64,000 nt of DNA from SIG480 sp045595365 (GTDB lineage Bacteria; Bacillota; Clostridia; Oscillospirales; JAAYXM01), in the NCBI GenBank assembly GCA_045595365.1, contig JAZOAI010000035.1:11977-75976 (forward strand), read 5' to 3'. The notes under the pieces are model-generated. The model was not told the DNA's origin. It ran no database searches and saw nothing but the letters and a program-made list of their open reading frames with translations. A program made the position numbers and the translations under genes. Shown piece by piece: positions 1 through 7,911 of this stretch. Position 1 is the first letter of the stretch. Each line of letters starts with the position of its first letter.

Positions 1-389
1 ACAAGTGCATTTACCACAACAGGAATAGCCATGAGTACAAATCCCGAAACGATATCTGAAGCATAGTTCTCACAGCGGCTTACCGGAAGCGAATGAACAA
101 AAACGCTTTGCCTTGCCGAATGGACATTGTTAAAAATCAGCACTGCAGCAACCGTAGGCACTGCAATCGCAAAAAGCATCGGGAAGATTATGTAGGAGTC
201 TGACAGAATTACGGGAACTTTCTGCGTCTCAGGAAGAAAACGGTTTGTTAAATATTCCATATCCTGCATAAGGAGAACAAACGGAACCGTAAAGAAGAGA
301 AAGATTCCGTACAAAAAGCTTCCCCATTTGAAACGTTTTAAATTGTTCAGGAATATCGCGCGGCTAAAAAATGACTTCTTTGAGATCAT
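1..389 (-). CDS. ABC transporter permease, N-terminal part (runs off window)
   Basis: Reading the minus strand from an ATG at 389 gives 129 continuous residues that leave the window at base 1. The N-terminus is basic, followed by a hydrophobic segment (KWGSFLYGIFLFFTVPFVLL, about residues 22-41), an extracytoplasmic stretch, a second hydrophobic segment near residues 66-84 and a third near 116-129. This fits an ABC-2-type membrane subunit. The start overlaps the 3' end of the ATPase gene by 26 bp, so the two are translationally coupled and probably form one exporter, as in YtrBC-like systems controlled by a GntR repressor. The substrate cannot be read from the sequence. Confidence 0.75.
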   Translation of the reverse strand, partial: MISKKSFFSRAIFLNNLKRFKWGSFLYGIFLFFTVPFVLLMQDMEYLTNRFLPETQKVPVILSDSYIIFPMLFAIAVPTVAAVLIFNNVHSARQSVFVHSLPVSRCENYASDIVSGFVLMAIPVVVNAL

Positions 390-1260
390 AACCCAAACCT
401 CCCAGCTCGTAGATAAATACTTCCTCCAGCGTAAGGCTTACCTTATCAAAAACCAACGGAGAAAAGCCTTTTGCTTTTTCTTCAAACTCTTTGAAATCTC
501 CTTTTAAAATGACTGTATATACAGACCCCATTTTTGACAAATGCAAAATCTCATCACTCATAAGCTCTTCGGGGAATTCTCCGCCAAATGCCGCCTGAAT
601 CTTGCAGATGTTGCCCTTTAAATCCTCAAGCGGCTTTTCGAGAACAAGCTTCCCTTTATGTATTATTCCAACATAGTCGCAGATGTCCTCAAGCTCACGC
701 AGATTGTGAGAAGAAACAAGAACCGTCATTCCTCTTTCTGCAACATCGGATATGATAACGTTCATAATCTGCTTTCTCATAACGGGGTCAAGCCCGTCAA
801 GCGGCTCATCAAGAATAAGTATCTCAGGGAGACACGACAGAACAAGGCGGAAAGCGACCTGTTTTTTCATTCCCTTTGAAAGCCGCCTTATTTGCCTGTT
901 TTCATCTATCGGGAGAATTTTTGAAAGCTTTTCATACCGCTCACGGCTGAAGTTTTTATATAACCGCTCATACAGCCGTGCCATTTCCTTTGTTGAGAAG
1001 CTTGGATAGAAATACCACTCGTCATTTATGGAAAGAACCCTCTGCTTAAGAGCCGTATTCTCCCAGACATCTTCTCCGTCTATCCTGACACTTCCGCAAT
1101 CAGAGCGGAAAGCCCCGGTCAGATGATTGATAATAGTCGTCTTCCCGGCACCGTTCGGGCCGACAAGCCCGTATATGCTTCCTTTTGGCACGGTCATTTC
1201 AAGCCCGTCAAGCGCGCGGAACGCACCAAAGGTTTTTACAACGTCTCTTACCTCAATCAT
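364..1260 (-). CDS. ABC transporter ATP-binding protein (YtrB-like)
   Basis: 298-aa nucleotide-binding subunit of a membrane exporter. Walker A GPNGAGKTT lies at about residues 34-42, the ABC signature LSKGMK at 127-132 and Walker B ILILDEP at 147-153, followed by the D-loop GLDP and the switch His in SSH. The C-terminal 80 residues form the extra domain common in ABC-2 export ATPases. The gene overlaps the upstream GntR regulator by ATGA and the downstream permease by 26 bp, so the three form one transcript. GntR/YtrA-ABC cassettes in Bacillota often respond to cell-envelope stress; that role is inferred from the family here. Confidence 0.9.
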   Translation of the reverse strand: MIEVRDVVKTFGAFRALDGLEMTVPKGSIYGLVGPNGAGKTTIINHLTGAFRSDCGSVRIDGEDVWENTALKQRVLSINDEWYFYPSFSTKEMARLYERLYKNFSRERYEKLSKILPIDENRQIRRLSKGMKKQVAFRLVLSCLPEILILDEPLDGLDPVMRKQIMNVIISDVAERGMTVLVSSHNLRELEDICDYVGIIHKGKLVLEKPLEDLKGNICKIQAAFGGEFPEELMSDEILHLSKMGSVYTVILKGDFKEFEEKAKGFSPLVFDKVSLTLEEVFIYELGGLGYDLKEVIF

Positions 1261-1634
1261 TTGTCTGCTTCTCCTTCCTCAAAGGCTTTGCGAAGAACCT
1301 GCAAAGCCGTCTCCTTATTTTCGCCGTAAAACGCAAGGGCGCGCGCAGCTTCAAGAATCGCATCATAAAGCTTTTCAACCGTTTCTTTTTCGGCACTCGG
1401 GCGGTCGGAAACGAAGTTCCCTTTCCCTTTTATGCTGTATATAAGCCCGTCTGCTTCAAGACTTTTGTACGCGCGCTGAACCGTGTTCGGGTTGACCGTG
1501 AGGCTGACTGACAAATCCCGCACTGACGGAAGCTGCTCATCGGGCGCAAGCGCACCGCACATAATAAGCTCGCAAATCCCGCAGCTTATCTGCTCGTGCA
1601 GGGGTTTGCCGCTTTTATAATCCAGTTTTACCAC
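1257..1634 (-). CDS. GntR-family transcriptional regulator (YtrA subfamily)
   Basis: 125-aa repressor-like protein. It consists of an N-terminal winged helix (PLHEQI ... LPSVRDLSVSLTVNPNTVQ ... GLIYSIKGKGNFV, residues about 8-72) followed by a short helical tail of about 50 residues, the size of YtrA-type rather than FadR- or HutC-type GntR proteins. An upstream TTG at 1649 is possible, but the AGAGGTGA ribosome site lies inside that extension and is correctly spaced for the GTG at 1634, so I start there. It is the first gene of the operon with the ABC exporter and sits directly behind a palindromic operator, which suggests autoregulation with an unidentified effector. Confidence 0.88.
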   Translation of the reverse strand: MVKLDYKSGKPLHEQISCGICELIMCGALAPDEQLPSVRDLSVSLTVNPNTVQRAYKSLEADGLIYSIKGKGNFVSDRPSAEKETVEKLYDAILEAARALAFYGENKETALQVLRKAFEEGEADK

Positions 1635-1647
1635 GTTATCACCTCTC

Positions 1648-1674
1648 AACTGTATTATCTGTATTAATACAGTT
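1648..1674 (-). promoter_or_regulatory. Inverted-repeat operator of the GntR/ABC operon
   Basis: Two exact 10-bp arms, AACTGTATTA (1648-1657) and TAATACAGTT (1665-1674), are separated by 7 nt and contain the nested palindrome CTGTATTAATACAG (1659-1672). The site lies directly downstream of the minus-strand -10 element and covers the expected transcription start, a classic repressor position. The TGTATTAATACA-type core resembles operators of YtrA-like GntR proteins. Binding by the adjacent regulator is inferred. Confidence 0.7.
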
Positions 1675-1676
1675 GT

Positions 1677-1705
1677 ATTGTAGCATTATTTACCTTCTCT
1701 GTCAA
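1677..1705 (-). promoter_or_regulatory. Sigma-A promoter of the GntR/ABC operon
   Basis: On the minus strand TTGACA (1700-1705) and TACAAT (1677-1682) are separated by exactly 17 nt. The start would fall inside the palindromic operator about 40 nt upstream of the GTG start of the regulator gene. Confidence 0.8.
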
Positions 1706-2370
1706 TAGTTTCGTGAAAATTTTTCAAGTTATAAAAGTAAAGACTTTTCCTTGTGGCCTCGAATGACAATCCTCGGAATTGTCAAATCCGGGCGGACCTA
1801 CTTTTGATTGCAAAAGTAGCAAAACAAAGGGGGGATTTCGATTTTCCCCCCCCCTTTAACCCCCTTGAAACGACTCAGGGGCTACCGCCCCCGAGACCCA
1901 TCAATTTTGCCCCTTTGAAAGCTGTTCCGGGTCAAACAGCATATTTTTATCGTAGGGTTCGGCGGTTCCCGACGAACCGATTATTTTTTTCGCGGAACGA
2001 CACGCAGGTCGTTCCCTACAATCCCACCTCATCCACCGCAAGCGAGACCGAGGGGTGTAGGGGACATTCACGAATGTCCCGCGGGCGATTCTTGAATCGC
2101 CCCTACGGTTTATTATCCACCTCATTCTGTAGGGTACGATGCCCACATCGTACCGCTTTAAATATAGCGGGCGGATGTAGGCATCCGCCCCTGCGTTTTC
2201 CACCTCATCCGAGTTGCTTCGCAACCCACCTGTCTCGCTGCGGCTCGGTCACGTCGCGGGTCTGACAGCCCACCGGACTGTCATTCAACACCGCGCCGAC
2301 ACTTCGCTACCCTCAAGGGAAAGGCGGGATTTAATTAAGCCGGGCAATGTGTCGAAGCCCCGTGAATTTG
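1706..2370. repeat. Non-coding zone of paired-hairpin repeats
   Basis: No convincing gene is present; open frames here are low-complexity readings through palindromes. Three similar units occur, each opening with GTAGGG, holding two hairpins and closing with CCCTAC or a near variant: 1952-2019, 2057-2106 and 2129-2195. Clear stems are GGGACATTC/GAATGTCCC (2061-2080), GGGCGATTC/GAATCGCCC (2083-2102), GGTACGAT/ATCGTACC (2133-2154) and GGGCGGATG/CATCCGCCC (2169-2190). The linker CCACCTCAT recurs at 2024, 2117 and 2200. Two further hairpins lie upstream (GACAAT/ATTGTC near 1766-1783 and CTACTTTT/AAAAGTAG near 1798-1819). The arrangement looks like REP/MITE-type intergenic repeats. Confidence 0.75.
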
Positions 2371-2399
2371 TTGACTTCAGGATGTAATTTTGCTATGAT
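2371..2399 (+). promoter_or_regulatory. Sigma-A promoter of the secreted hypothetical protein
   Basis: TTGACT (2371-2376), a 17-nt spacer and TATGAT (2394-2399), about 48 nt upstream of the ATG at 2447. The gene therefore has its own transcript, separated from the repeat zone. Confidence 0.7.
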
Positions 2400-2446
2400 T
2401 TAAGTAGAACAAAGGAAAGTTAGCAAGGAGTTAAGGAAGTGGTATT

Positions 2447-2974
2447 ATGAAAAAGAAATTGATAATTGTTTTTGTTGTAGTAATTCTTTTGATTTCTTTA
2501 TTGCCTTTTCCGCAAAACATTGTGAGAACATATTATGGAGTGAACACAGAAAACGGTAAAAAGGTTGATATAGCCCTTGATATGAAATATTTGAGATTTC
2601 TGCTCCTAAAAGATAAAATGAGTGGAACAATCACCGTAAAAACCGAAACGGAAACATTTACTTATGGAGAACATTTGCATTATACAGGACAATCGCATTC
2701 AGAAAATAATGCTGGTGATTATGCACATAATTTTAATGGTTGGTACTACAATGATATGATGTATATGAAAAAATACGAAAATGGTACAGCTTCAAAAATG
2801 CCCATTGGATTTGAAGGTCTTTTAGTTCATATAAGTTCTGGCTTTGATAAAATACTGATATTTCATAACGCAAATGAGGAAATTGGAACCCGAGAAGACA
2901 GTAGATATATTGGAAGTGCAGAACAAAATCAATTAGAGGAAGCCAAGGAGTATTTTGCAGGATACTATGATTAA
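2447..2974 (+). CDS. Hypothetical exported or membrane-anchored protein
   Basis: 175 aa, not recognised. The N-terminus is KKK followed by a hydrophobic stretch of about 16 residues (LIIVFVVVILLISLLP) with no lipobox Cys, so it is either an uncleaved anchor or a signal peptide. The remainder is polar and rich in Tyr, Lys and Asn, with a repeated T-E-T pattern near residue 65 (TVKTETETFTYGE), and probably lies outside the membrane. Base composition is clearly more AT-rich than in the neighbouring housekeeping genes. The gene has its own promoter and terminator, which makes it a self-contained single-gene insertion next to a repeat zone. No function is proposed. Confidence 0.7.
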   Translation: MKKKLIIVFVVVILLISLLPFPQNIVRTYYGVNTENGKKVDIALDMKYLRFLLLKDKMSGTITVKTETETFTYGEHLHYTGQSHSENNAGDYAHNFNGWYYNDMMYMKKYENGTASKMPIGFEGLLVHISSGFDKILIFHNANEEIGTREDSRYIGSAEQNQLEEAKEYFAGYYD

Positions 2975-2991
2975 AAAGTAATATGATATAG

Positions 2992-3022
2992 AATGGGCAA
3001 GTTGCAAACCTTGCCCATTTTT
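2992..3022 (+). terminator. Rho-independent terminator
   Basis: AATGGGCAAG (2992-3001) pairs perfectly with CTTGCCCATT (3010-3019) and a T-run follows to 3022. It ends the transcript of the hypothetical exported protein. Confidence 0.85.
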
Positions 3023-3107
3023 CGTTGTATCAGAATCAATTTCTGTGCGCAATCTCAACAAAACAATTATTCCTCAGAATTACCAGGCACAGACCCCAAT
3101 CTCTTCC

Positions 3108-3136
3108 TTTACAATTAAATATATATTTGTTATAAT
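3108..3136 (+). promoter_or_regulatory. Sigma-A promoter of the FAD-protein gene
   Basis: TTTACA (3108-3113), 17-nt spacer, TATAAT (3131-3136), 38 bp before the ATG at 3175. It probably drives the FAD protein, the permease and possibly uvrB-uvrA, since the gaps between these genes are short. Confidence 0.7.
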
Positions 3137-3174
3137 AATAAGTTGTCCGAATATTTGCTACAGAGGAAAATGTT

Positions 3175-4761
3175 ATGATACAAATAGGAAATCTCAAGCT
3201 TTCGCTTTCCGATGACGAGAAAAAGTTATATTCGCGCGCAGCTCGTGCGCTCAACATTTCTCCGAAGGAAATCCGCGAGCTTAAAATACTGAAAAAAGCC
3301 GTCGATGCCCGCGAAAAGTCAAACGTTCATTTTGTTTTTTCCGTTGAGGTTTCGGTCTCGGGAAACGAAAAACAAATCGTTTCAAGAGCTTCGCGCCGCG
3401 ATGTTTCAATAAAACCCGCGCCGGAGCCCCTGGCGAATATATCTCCCTCCCTTTCTGCACGTCGGCCCGTTGTTGTCGGCGCAGGCCCCGCAGGCCTTTT
3501 TGCCGCACTTACTCTTGCGAGACACGGCGCGCGCCCGATTCTGATTGAACGCGGGCAGGCGGTTGAAGAGCGAAGCCATACGGTAAACGAATTCTGGAAG
3601 ACAGGGCGACTCAACCCAAGCTCCAACGTTCAGTTCGGAGAAGGCGGTGCCGGTGCGTTTTCTGACGGCAAATTGAATTCGGGGACTCACGACAAGCGAC
3701 GGATGAGCGTTTTTTCGACATTTGTCAAACATGGCGCGCCGAAGGAAATAATGTATGTCCGCAACCCACACATAGGCTCAGACAATCTCCCGAAGGTCGT
3801 TTCGGGAATCCGAGAGGAAATAAAGGAACTTGGCGGGAGCGTTTATTTTGAAACCGCGCTCACCGAAATCCACACCAGAGATAACAGGCTCACGGCTATC
3901 TCCTGCACCTCTCCCGAGGGGGAAATAACCTTTGAAACCGATAATGTCATCCTCGCAGTCGGCCACTCCGCACGCGACATTTTTGAGCTTCTTCACAATA
4001 TGGGCGTTACGCTTACTCAGAAGCCGTTTTCGATGGGAGTCCGGATAGAGCATCTGCGGGATGATATTGACAAATGCAGATACGGCGACTTTGCGGGGCA
4101 CCCCGCGCTCGGCGCCGCAGACTATAAGCTTTCAAACAAGCTCACAAACGGAAGAGGCGTATATACCTTCTGTATGTGCCCGGGCGGCGAGGTTATAAAT
4201 GCTGCAAGCGAAGAGGGCGGGCTTGTGACGAACGGAATGAGCCTCTTTGCCAGAAACCGCGAAAACTCAAACAGCGCACTTCTCGTAAGCGTCGGCCCCG
4301 AGGATTTCGGCGGAGACTCTCCTCTTGCAGGAGTTTTTATGCAGCGAAAAATTGAGCAGGCGGCATTTTCTCTCGGCGGCGGAAACTACCGCGCACCGGC
4401 GCAGACGGTTGAGGGCTTTCTCACGGGGAAGAAAACAGGGTTTTCAAAAGTTTCTCCGTCATTCCTGCCCGGAGTAGCGGAATGTAATATTTCCGAACTT
4501 TTCCCTGAATATATAACGGAATCTCTCCGCGCAGGGCTCGCAGGCTTTTCGCGCCTTATCCCTGCCTTTCGCGACGGCACAGCTGTTCTGACCGCCCCTG
4601 AAACCCGCTCGTCATCGCCTGTGCGCATATGCCGCGACGATAAGATGATGTCCTCGCTTTCCGGGCTTTACCCCTGCGGCGAAGGCGCGGGGTATGCCGG
4701 CGGGATTCTCTCCTCAGCAGTTGACGGCATCCGCGTTGCCGAGGCCGTTCTCAAAATTTAG
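3175..4761 (+). CDS. FAD-dependent oxidoreductase, COG2509 type
   Basis: 528 aa. The first 80 residues form a small N-terminal domain typical of this family (SPKEIRELKILKKAVDAR, then VHFVFSVEV). A Rossmann dinucleotide fold follows with VVVGAGPAGLFAALTLA near residues 97-113 and the acidic strand end LIERG. A second conserved block is FGEGGAGAFSDGKLNSGTHD near 155-174, and the C-terminus has the FAD-closing motif GLYPCGEGAGYAGGILSSAV. Proteins of this kind are called uncharacterised FAD-dependent dehydrogenases; no substrate is known to me. The ATG at 3175 follows GAGGAAAA. It is the first gene behind a clear promoter. Confidence 0.85.
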   Translation: MIQIGNLKLSLSDDEKKLYSRAARALNISPKEIRELKILKKAVDAREKSNVHFVFSVEVSVSGNEKQIVSRASRRDVSIKPAPEPLANISPSLSARRPVVVGAGPAGLFAALTLARHGARPILIERGQAVEERSHTVNEFWKTGRLNPSSNVQFGEGGAGAFSDGKLNSGTHDKRRMSVFSTFVKHGAPKEIMYVRNPHIGSDNLPKVVSGIREEIKELGGSVYFETALTEIHTRDNRLTAISCTSPEGEITFETDNVILAVGHSARDIFELLHNMGVTLTQKPFSMGVRIEHLRDDIDKCRYGDFAGHPALGAADYKLSNKLTNGRGVYTFCMCPGGEVINAASEEGGLVTNGMSLFARNRENSNSALLVSVGPEDFGGDSPLAGVFMQRKIEQAAFSLGGGNYRAPAQTVEGFLTGKKTGFSKVSPSFLPGVAECNISELFPEYITESLRAGLAGFSRLIPAFRDGTAVLTAPETRSSSPVRICRDDKMMSSLSGLYPCGEGAGYAGGILSSAVDGIRVAEAVLKI

Positions 4762-4782
4762 GCTACAAAAGGACCTTCACCT

Positions 4783-5913
4783 ATGACAACCACTGAACAA
4801 AAGAAAAAACATTTTCAGATTATTCCTTTCATAAAACAAAATGCTGTTATGTTTATTGCTCTCATTGCAGCAATTATAACGTGCTTTTTTGTACCCGTAG
4901 ACCGCGAGTATCTCGGCTACTTTGACTTTAAAACGCTCACCTGCCTCTTCTGCGTTCTTGCCGTCGTATGTGCGCTCCGCAACATCTGTTTTTTCTACGT
5001 GCTGGCGCAAAGAGTTGTAGTTCTTTTCAAAAACGCGAGAATGAGCATTCTTGCCCTTGTCTATATCACCTTTATCGGCTCTATGCTTATCGCAAACGAT
5101 ATGGCTCTTCTTACCTTCCTCCCTCTCGGATATTTTGTTCTCACGGAAACAGGCAAGGAAAAGTATATGGCATTCACCTTCATTATGCAGAATATCGCAG
5201 CAAACCTCGGCGGTATGCTTACTCCTTTCGGAAACCCGCAAAACCTCTATCTTTATACAAAATTCAATATTCCAAACCTTGAGTTTATGGGGATTATGGC
5301 ACTTCCCTTCATTCTTTCGATTGCGCTCATAACTCTCTGCTGTTTTGTTTTCGTGAAGCCCGAAAAGCTTTTCATATCCGGCAACGAGGTTGTTCTCGAC
5401 CGCAAAAAGACGGTTCTTTATCTTCTCCTTTTCGCGCTTTCAATAGCAATCGTCTTTCGCGGGATTTCCTATCTGGTCGGGCTCGTTGTAATTCCGCTTT
5501 TTCTCCTCTATGCTGACCGCCCAGCTCTCCGGGCAGTTGATTATCCGCTTCTCCTCACCTTTGTTTTCTTCTTTATATTCGCAGGGAATATGGCAAGGAT
5601 TGATATTGTTCACAAGCTTTTCTCTTATCTCCTTGAGAAGAACACGTTTCTTTTTTCAATCCTCTCTTGCCAGTTTATGAGTAATGTCCCCTCGGCGATC
5701 TTACTGTCGCAGTTTACAGAGGATTATGCAAGCCTTCTCCGAGGCGTGAATATCGGAGGCGTCGGAACGCTCATCTCCTCGCTGGCAAGCCTTATAACCT
5801 TCAGAACGTATGTGCATCACAACCCCGGAAAAACTAAAAGCTATATAATAAAATTCTCCCTTTTTAACTTTGCTTTTCTCCTTATCCTTACCGGGTTTAT
5901 GCTTATAATATAA
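4783..5913 (+). CDS. SLC13/CitM-type anion permease
   Basis: 376-aa polytopic inner-membrane protein of the ion-transporter superfamily (ArsB/NhaD/citrate-permease fold). About ten hydrophobic segments are visible. The conserved reentrant region MLIANDMALLTFLPLG (near residue 104) and the Asn/Pro-rich GGMLTPFGNPQNLYLY (near residue 145) are the usual substrate-pocket motifs, and the second half has a matching SNVPSAILLSQF. Transport of a dicarboxylate, other anion or Na+/H+ is possible and the sequence does not decide between them. The gene follows the FAD-protein gene by 21 bp with an AAAGGA ribosome site, and uvrB follows after 27 bp. Confidence 0.8.
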   Translation: MTTTEQKKKHFQIIPFIKQNAVMFIALIAAIITCFFVPVDREYLGYFDFKTLTCLFCVLAVVCALRNICFFYVLAQRVVVLFKNARMSILALVYITFIGSMLIANDMALLTFLPLGYFVLTETGKEKYMAFTFIMQNIAANLGGMLTPFGNPQNLYLYTKFNIPNLEFMGIMALPFILSIALITLCCFVFVKPEKLFISGNEVVLDRKKTVLYLLLFALSIAIVFRGISYLVGLVVIPLFLLYADRPALRAVDYPLLLTFVFFFIFAGNMARIDIVHKLFSYLLEKNTFLFSILSCQFMSNVPSAILLSQFTEDYASLLRGVNIGGVGTLISSLASLITFRTYVHHNPGKTKSYIIKFSLFNFAFLLILTGFMLII

Positions 5914-5940
5914 TCTTCAAAAAAGGAGGCATCTGCTGTT

Positions 5941-7896
5941 TTGAACAAGTTTACCATTGAAGCTCCGTATTCGCCGACGGGCGACCAGCCCGCCGCGATT
6001 GATGCGTTAGTCCGCGGAATTGAAATGGGCCTTTCCGAGCAGACGCTTCTCGGTGTTACGGGCTCAGGAAAAACCTTTACTATGGCAAACATTATCGAGC
6101 GGGTTCAGAAGCCCACGCTTGTGCTTGCCCACAACAAAACGCTTGCGGCTCAGCTTTGCTCTGAGCTGAAAGCATTTTTCCCGAATAATGCCGTTGAATA
6201 CTTTGTTTCATATTTTGATTATTACCAGCCCGAGGCATATATTCCGCACACTGATACCTATATAGAAAAGGATTCCTCAACAAATGAGGAGATTGACCGC
6301 CTCCGCCACAGCGCAACAGCCTCACTCGGCGAGAGGCGCGATGTTATAATCGTCGCAAGTGTTTCATGTATATACGGCCTCGGCGACCCGATAGATTATT
6401 CAAGCATGGTAATCTCTCTCCGCCCCGGGATGACAAAGGAGCGCGACGAGGTTATCCGCAAGCTTGTTGAAATCCGCTATGAGAGAAATGACGTTGCCTT
6501 TGAGCGCAACAAGTTCCGCGTGCGCGGGGACACTGTTGAAATCTTCCCGGTTTACTCAAACGATTCTGCCATACGTGTTGAATTTTTCGGGGATGAGGTT
6601 GACAGAATTTCAGAAATCAACATTGTTACGGGGGCTATAAAGCGCGAGCTTTCCCACGTTGCAATTTATCCCGCATCCCACTATGTTTCAACTCCCGAAA
6701 AAATGGCAAAGGCGTGCAACGAAATTATAGACGAAATGGAAGCGCGAGTCCGCGAATTCGAAGCAGACGACAAGCTTCTTGAGGCACAGAGAATCCGCCA
6801 GCGCACGGAATATGACGTTGAGATGATAGAAGAGCTTGGCTATTGCAACGGCATTGAAAACTATTCGAGAATCATAAGCGGCAGAGAACCGGGGAGCGCT
6901 CCGTTTACACTTATGGACTACTTCCCCGATGATTTTCTTCTGATAGTTGACGAATCCCACGTTACTCTCCCGCAGGTGCGCGGGATGTATGCAGGTGACC
7001 GCGCAAGAAAGGAAACTCTTGTGAAATACGGCTTCCGCCTGCCGAGTGCATTTGATAACAGGCCATTAAATTTCGCCGAATTTGAAGACCACATCAACCA
7101 GGTTATCTACGTTTCGGCTACCCCCGGCGAGTATGAGCGCGAGCGCTCGGCGCAAATTGCAGAGCAGCTCATCCGCCCGACAGGGCTGCTTGACCCCGAA
7201 GTCGACATCCGCCCGACAGAAGGGCAGATAGATGACCTTATCGGCGAGATTAACGCGCGCGTTGATGCACACGAGCGCGTCCTCGTTACAACGCTGACAA
7301 AGAAAATGGCAGAGGACCTCACGGCGTATCTTGAGCAGGCGGGGATACGCGTCAAATATCTTCACCACAACGTTGAAACAATCGAGAGGATGGAGATAAT
7401 CCGCGATTTGCGCCTTGGAACGTTTGACGTTCTTGTCGGCATAAATCTCTTAAGAGAAGGGCTTGACATCCCCGAGGTTTCCCTTGTGGCAATACTTGAC
7501 GCTGACCGCGAAGGCTTTCTCAGAAGTGAAACCTCGCTTATCCAGACAATGGGAAGAGCGGCGAGAAATGACCACGGCAAGGTAATTATGTATGCCGACA
7601 GTGTGACCGGCTCAATGCGCCGCGCGATTGACGAAACCATGCGCCGCCGCACACTTCAGGCGGCATATAATGAAAAACACGGAATCGTTCCGAAAACCAT
7701 TATCAAGGATGTTGCAGAGCTTCTTGAAATATCGAAGGATGCAACAGAGCCAAAGCGCGAAAAGCTGACCGGGAAAGCGCGCGATGAGATGATAAGAAAG
7801 CTTGAGCGCGATATGAAGGAAGCCTCACGGCTGCTTGAGTTTGAATATGCCGCGATGCTCCGCGACAGAATAATAGAGCTTCGAGGGCAAGAATAA
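5941..7896 (+). CDS. uvrB: Excinuclease ABC subunit B
   Basis: 651-aa DNA-damage verification helicase of nucleotide excision repair. Walker A GVTGSGKTFT lies at 38-47. The beta-hairpin that clamps DNA is in YFVSYFDYYQPEAYIP (about 85-100). DESH (Walker B region), the helicase motif REGLDIPE and QTMGRAARN are all present. The C-terminal UVR motif (KLERDMKEASRLLEFEYAA) binds UvrC. The start is a TTG at 5941 behind AAGGAGGC. It partners UvrA, encoded 15 bp downstream. No LexA box is visible upstream; the gene is apparently read from the permease operon. Confidence 0.97.
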   Translation: MNKFTIEAPYSPTGDQPAAIDALVRGIEMGLSEQTLLGVTGSGKTFTMANIIERVQKPTLVLAHNKTLAAQLCSELKAFFPNNAVEYFVSYFDYYQPEAYIPHTDTYIEKDSSTNEEIDRLRHSATASLGERRDVIIVASVSCIYGLGDPIDYSSMVISLRPGMTKERDEVIRKLVEIRYERNDVAFERNKFRVRGDTVEIFPVYSNDSAIRVEFFGDEVDRISEINIVTGAIKRELSHVAIYPASHYVSTPEKMAKACNEIIDEMEARVREFEADDKLLEAQRIRQRTEYDVEMIEELGYCNGIENYSRIISGREPGSAPFTLMDYFPDDFLLIVDESHVTLPQVRGMYAGDRARKETLVKYGFRLPSAFDNRPLNFAEFEDHINQVIYVSATPGEYERERSAQIAEQLIRPTGLLDPEVDIRPTEGQIDDLIGEINARVDAHERVLVTTLTKKMAEDLTAYLEQAGIRVKYLHHNVETIERMEIIRDLRLGTFDVLVGINLLREGLDIPEVSLVAILDADREGFLRSETSLIQTMGRAARNDHGKVIMYADSVTGSMRRAIDETMRRRTLQAAYNEKHGIVPKTIIKDVAELLEISKDATEPKREKLTGKARDEMIRKLERDMKEASRLLEFEYAAMLRDRIIELRGQE

Positions 7897-7911
7897 GAAA
7901 GGTTTATCCGT

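Noticed and set aside
1753..2265. Open frame of about 170 codons through the repeat zone
   Set aside because: It runs through palindromic units, has no ribosome site and an unnatural Pro/Arg/Cys-rich composition.
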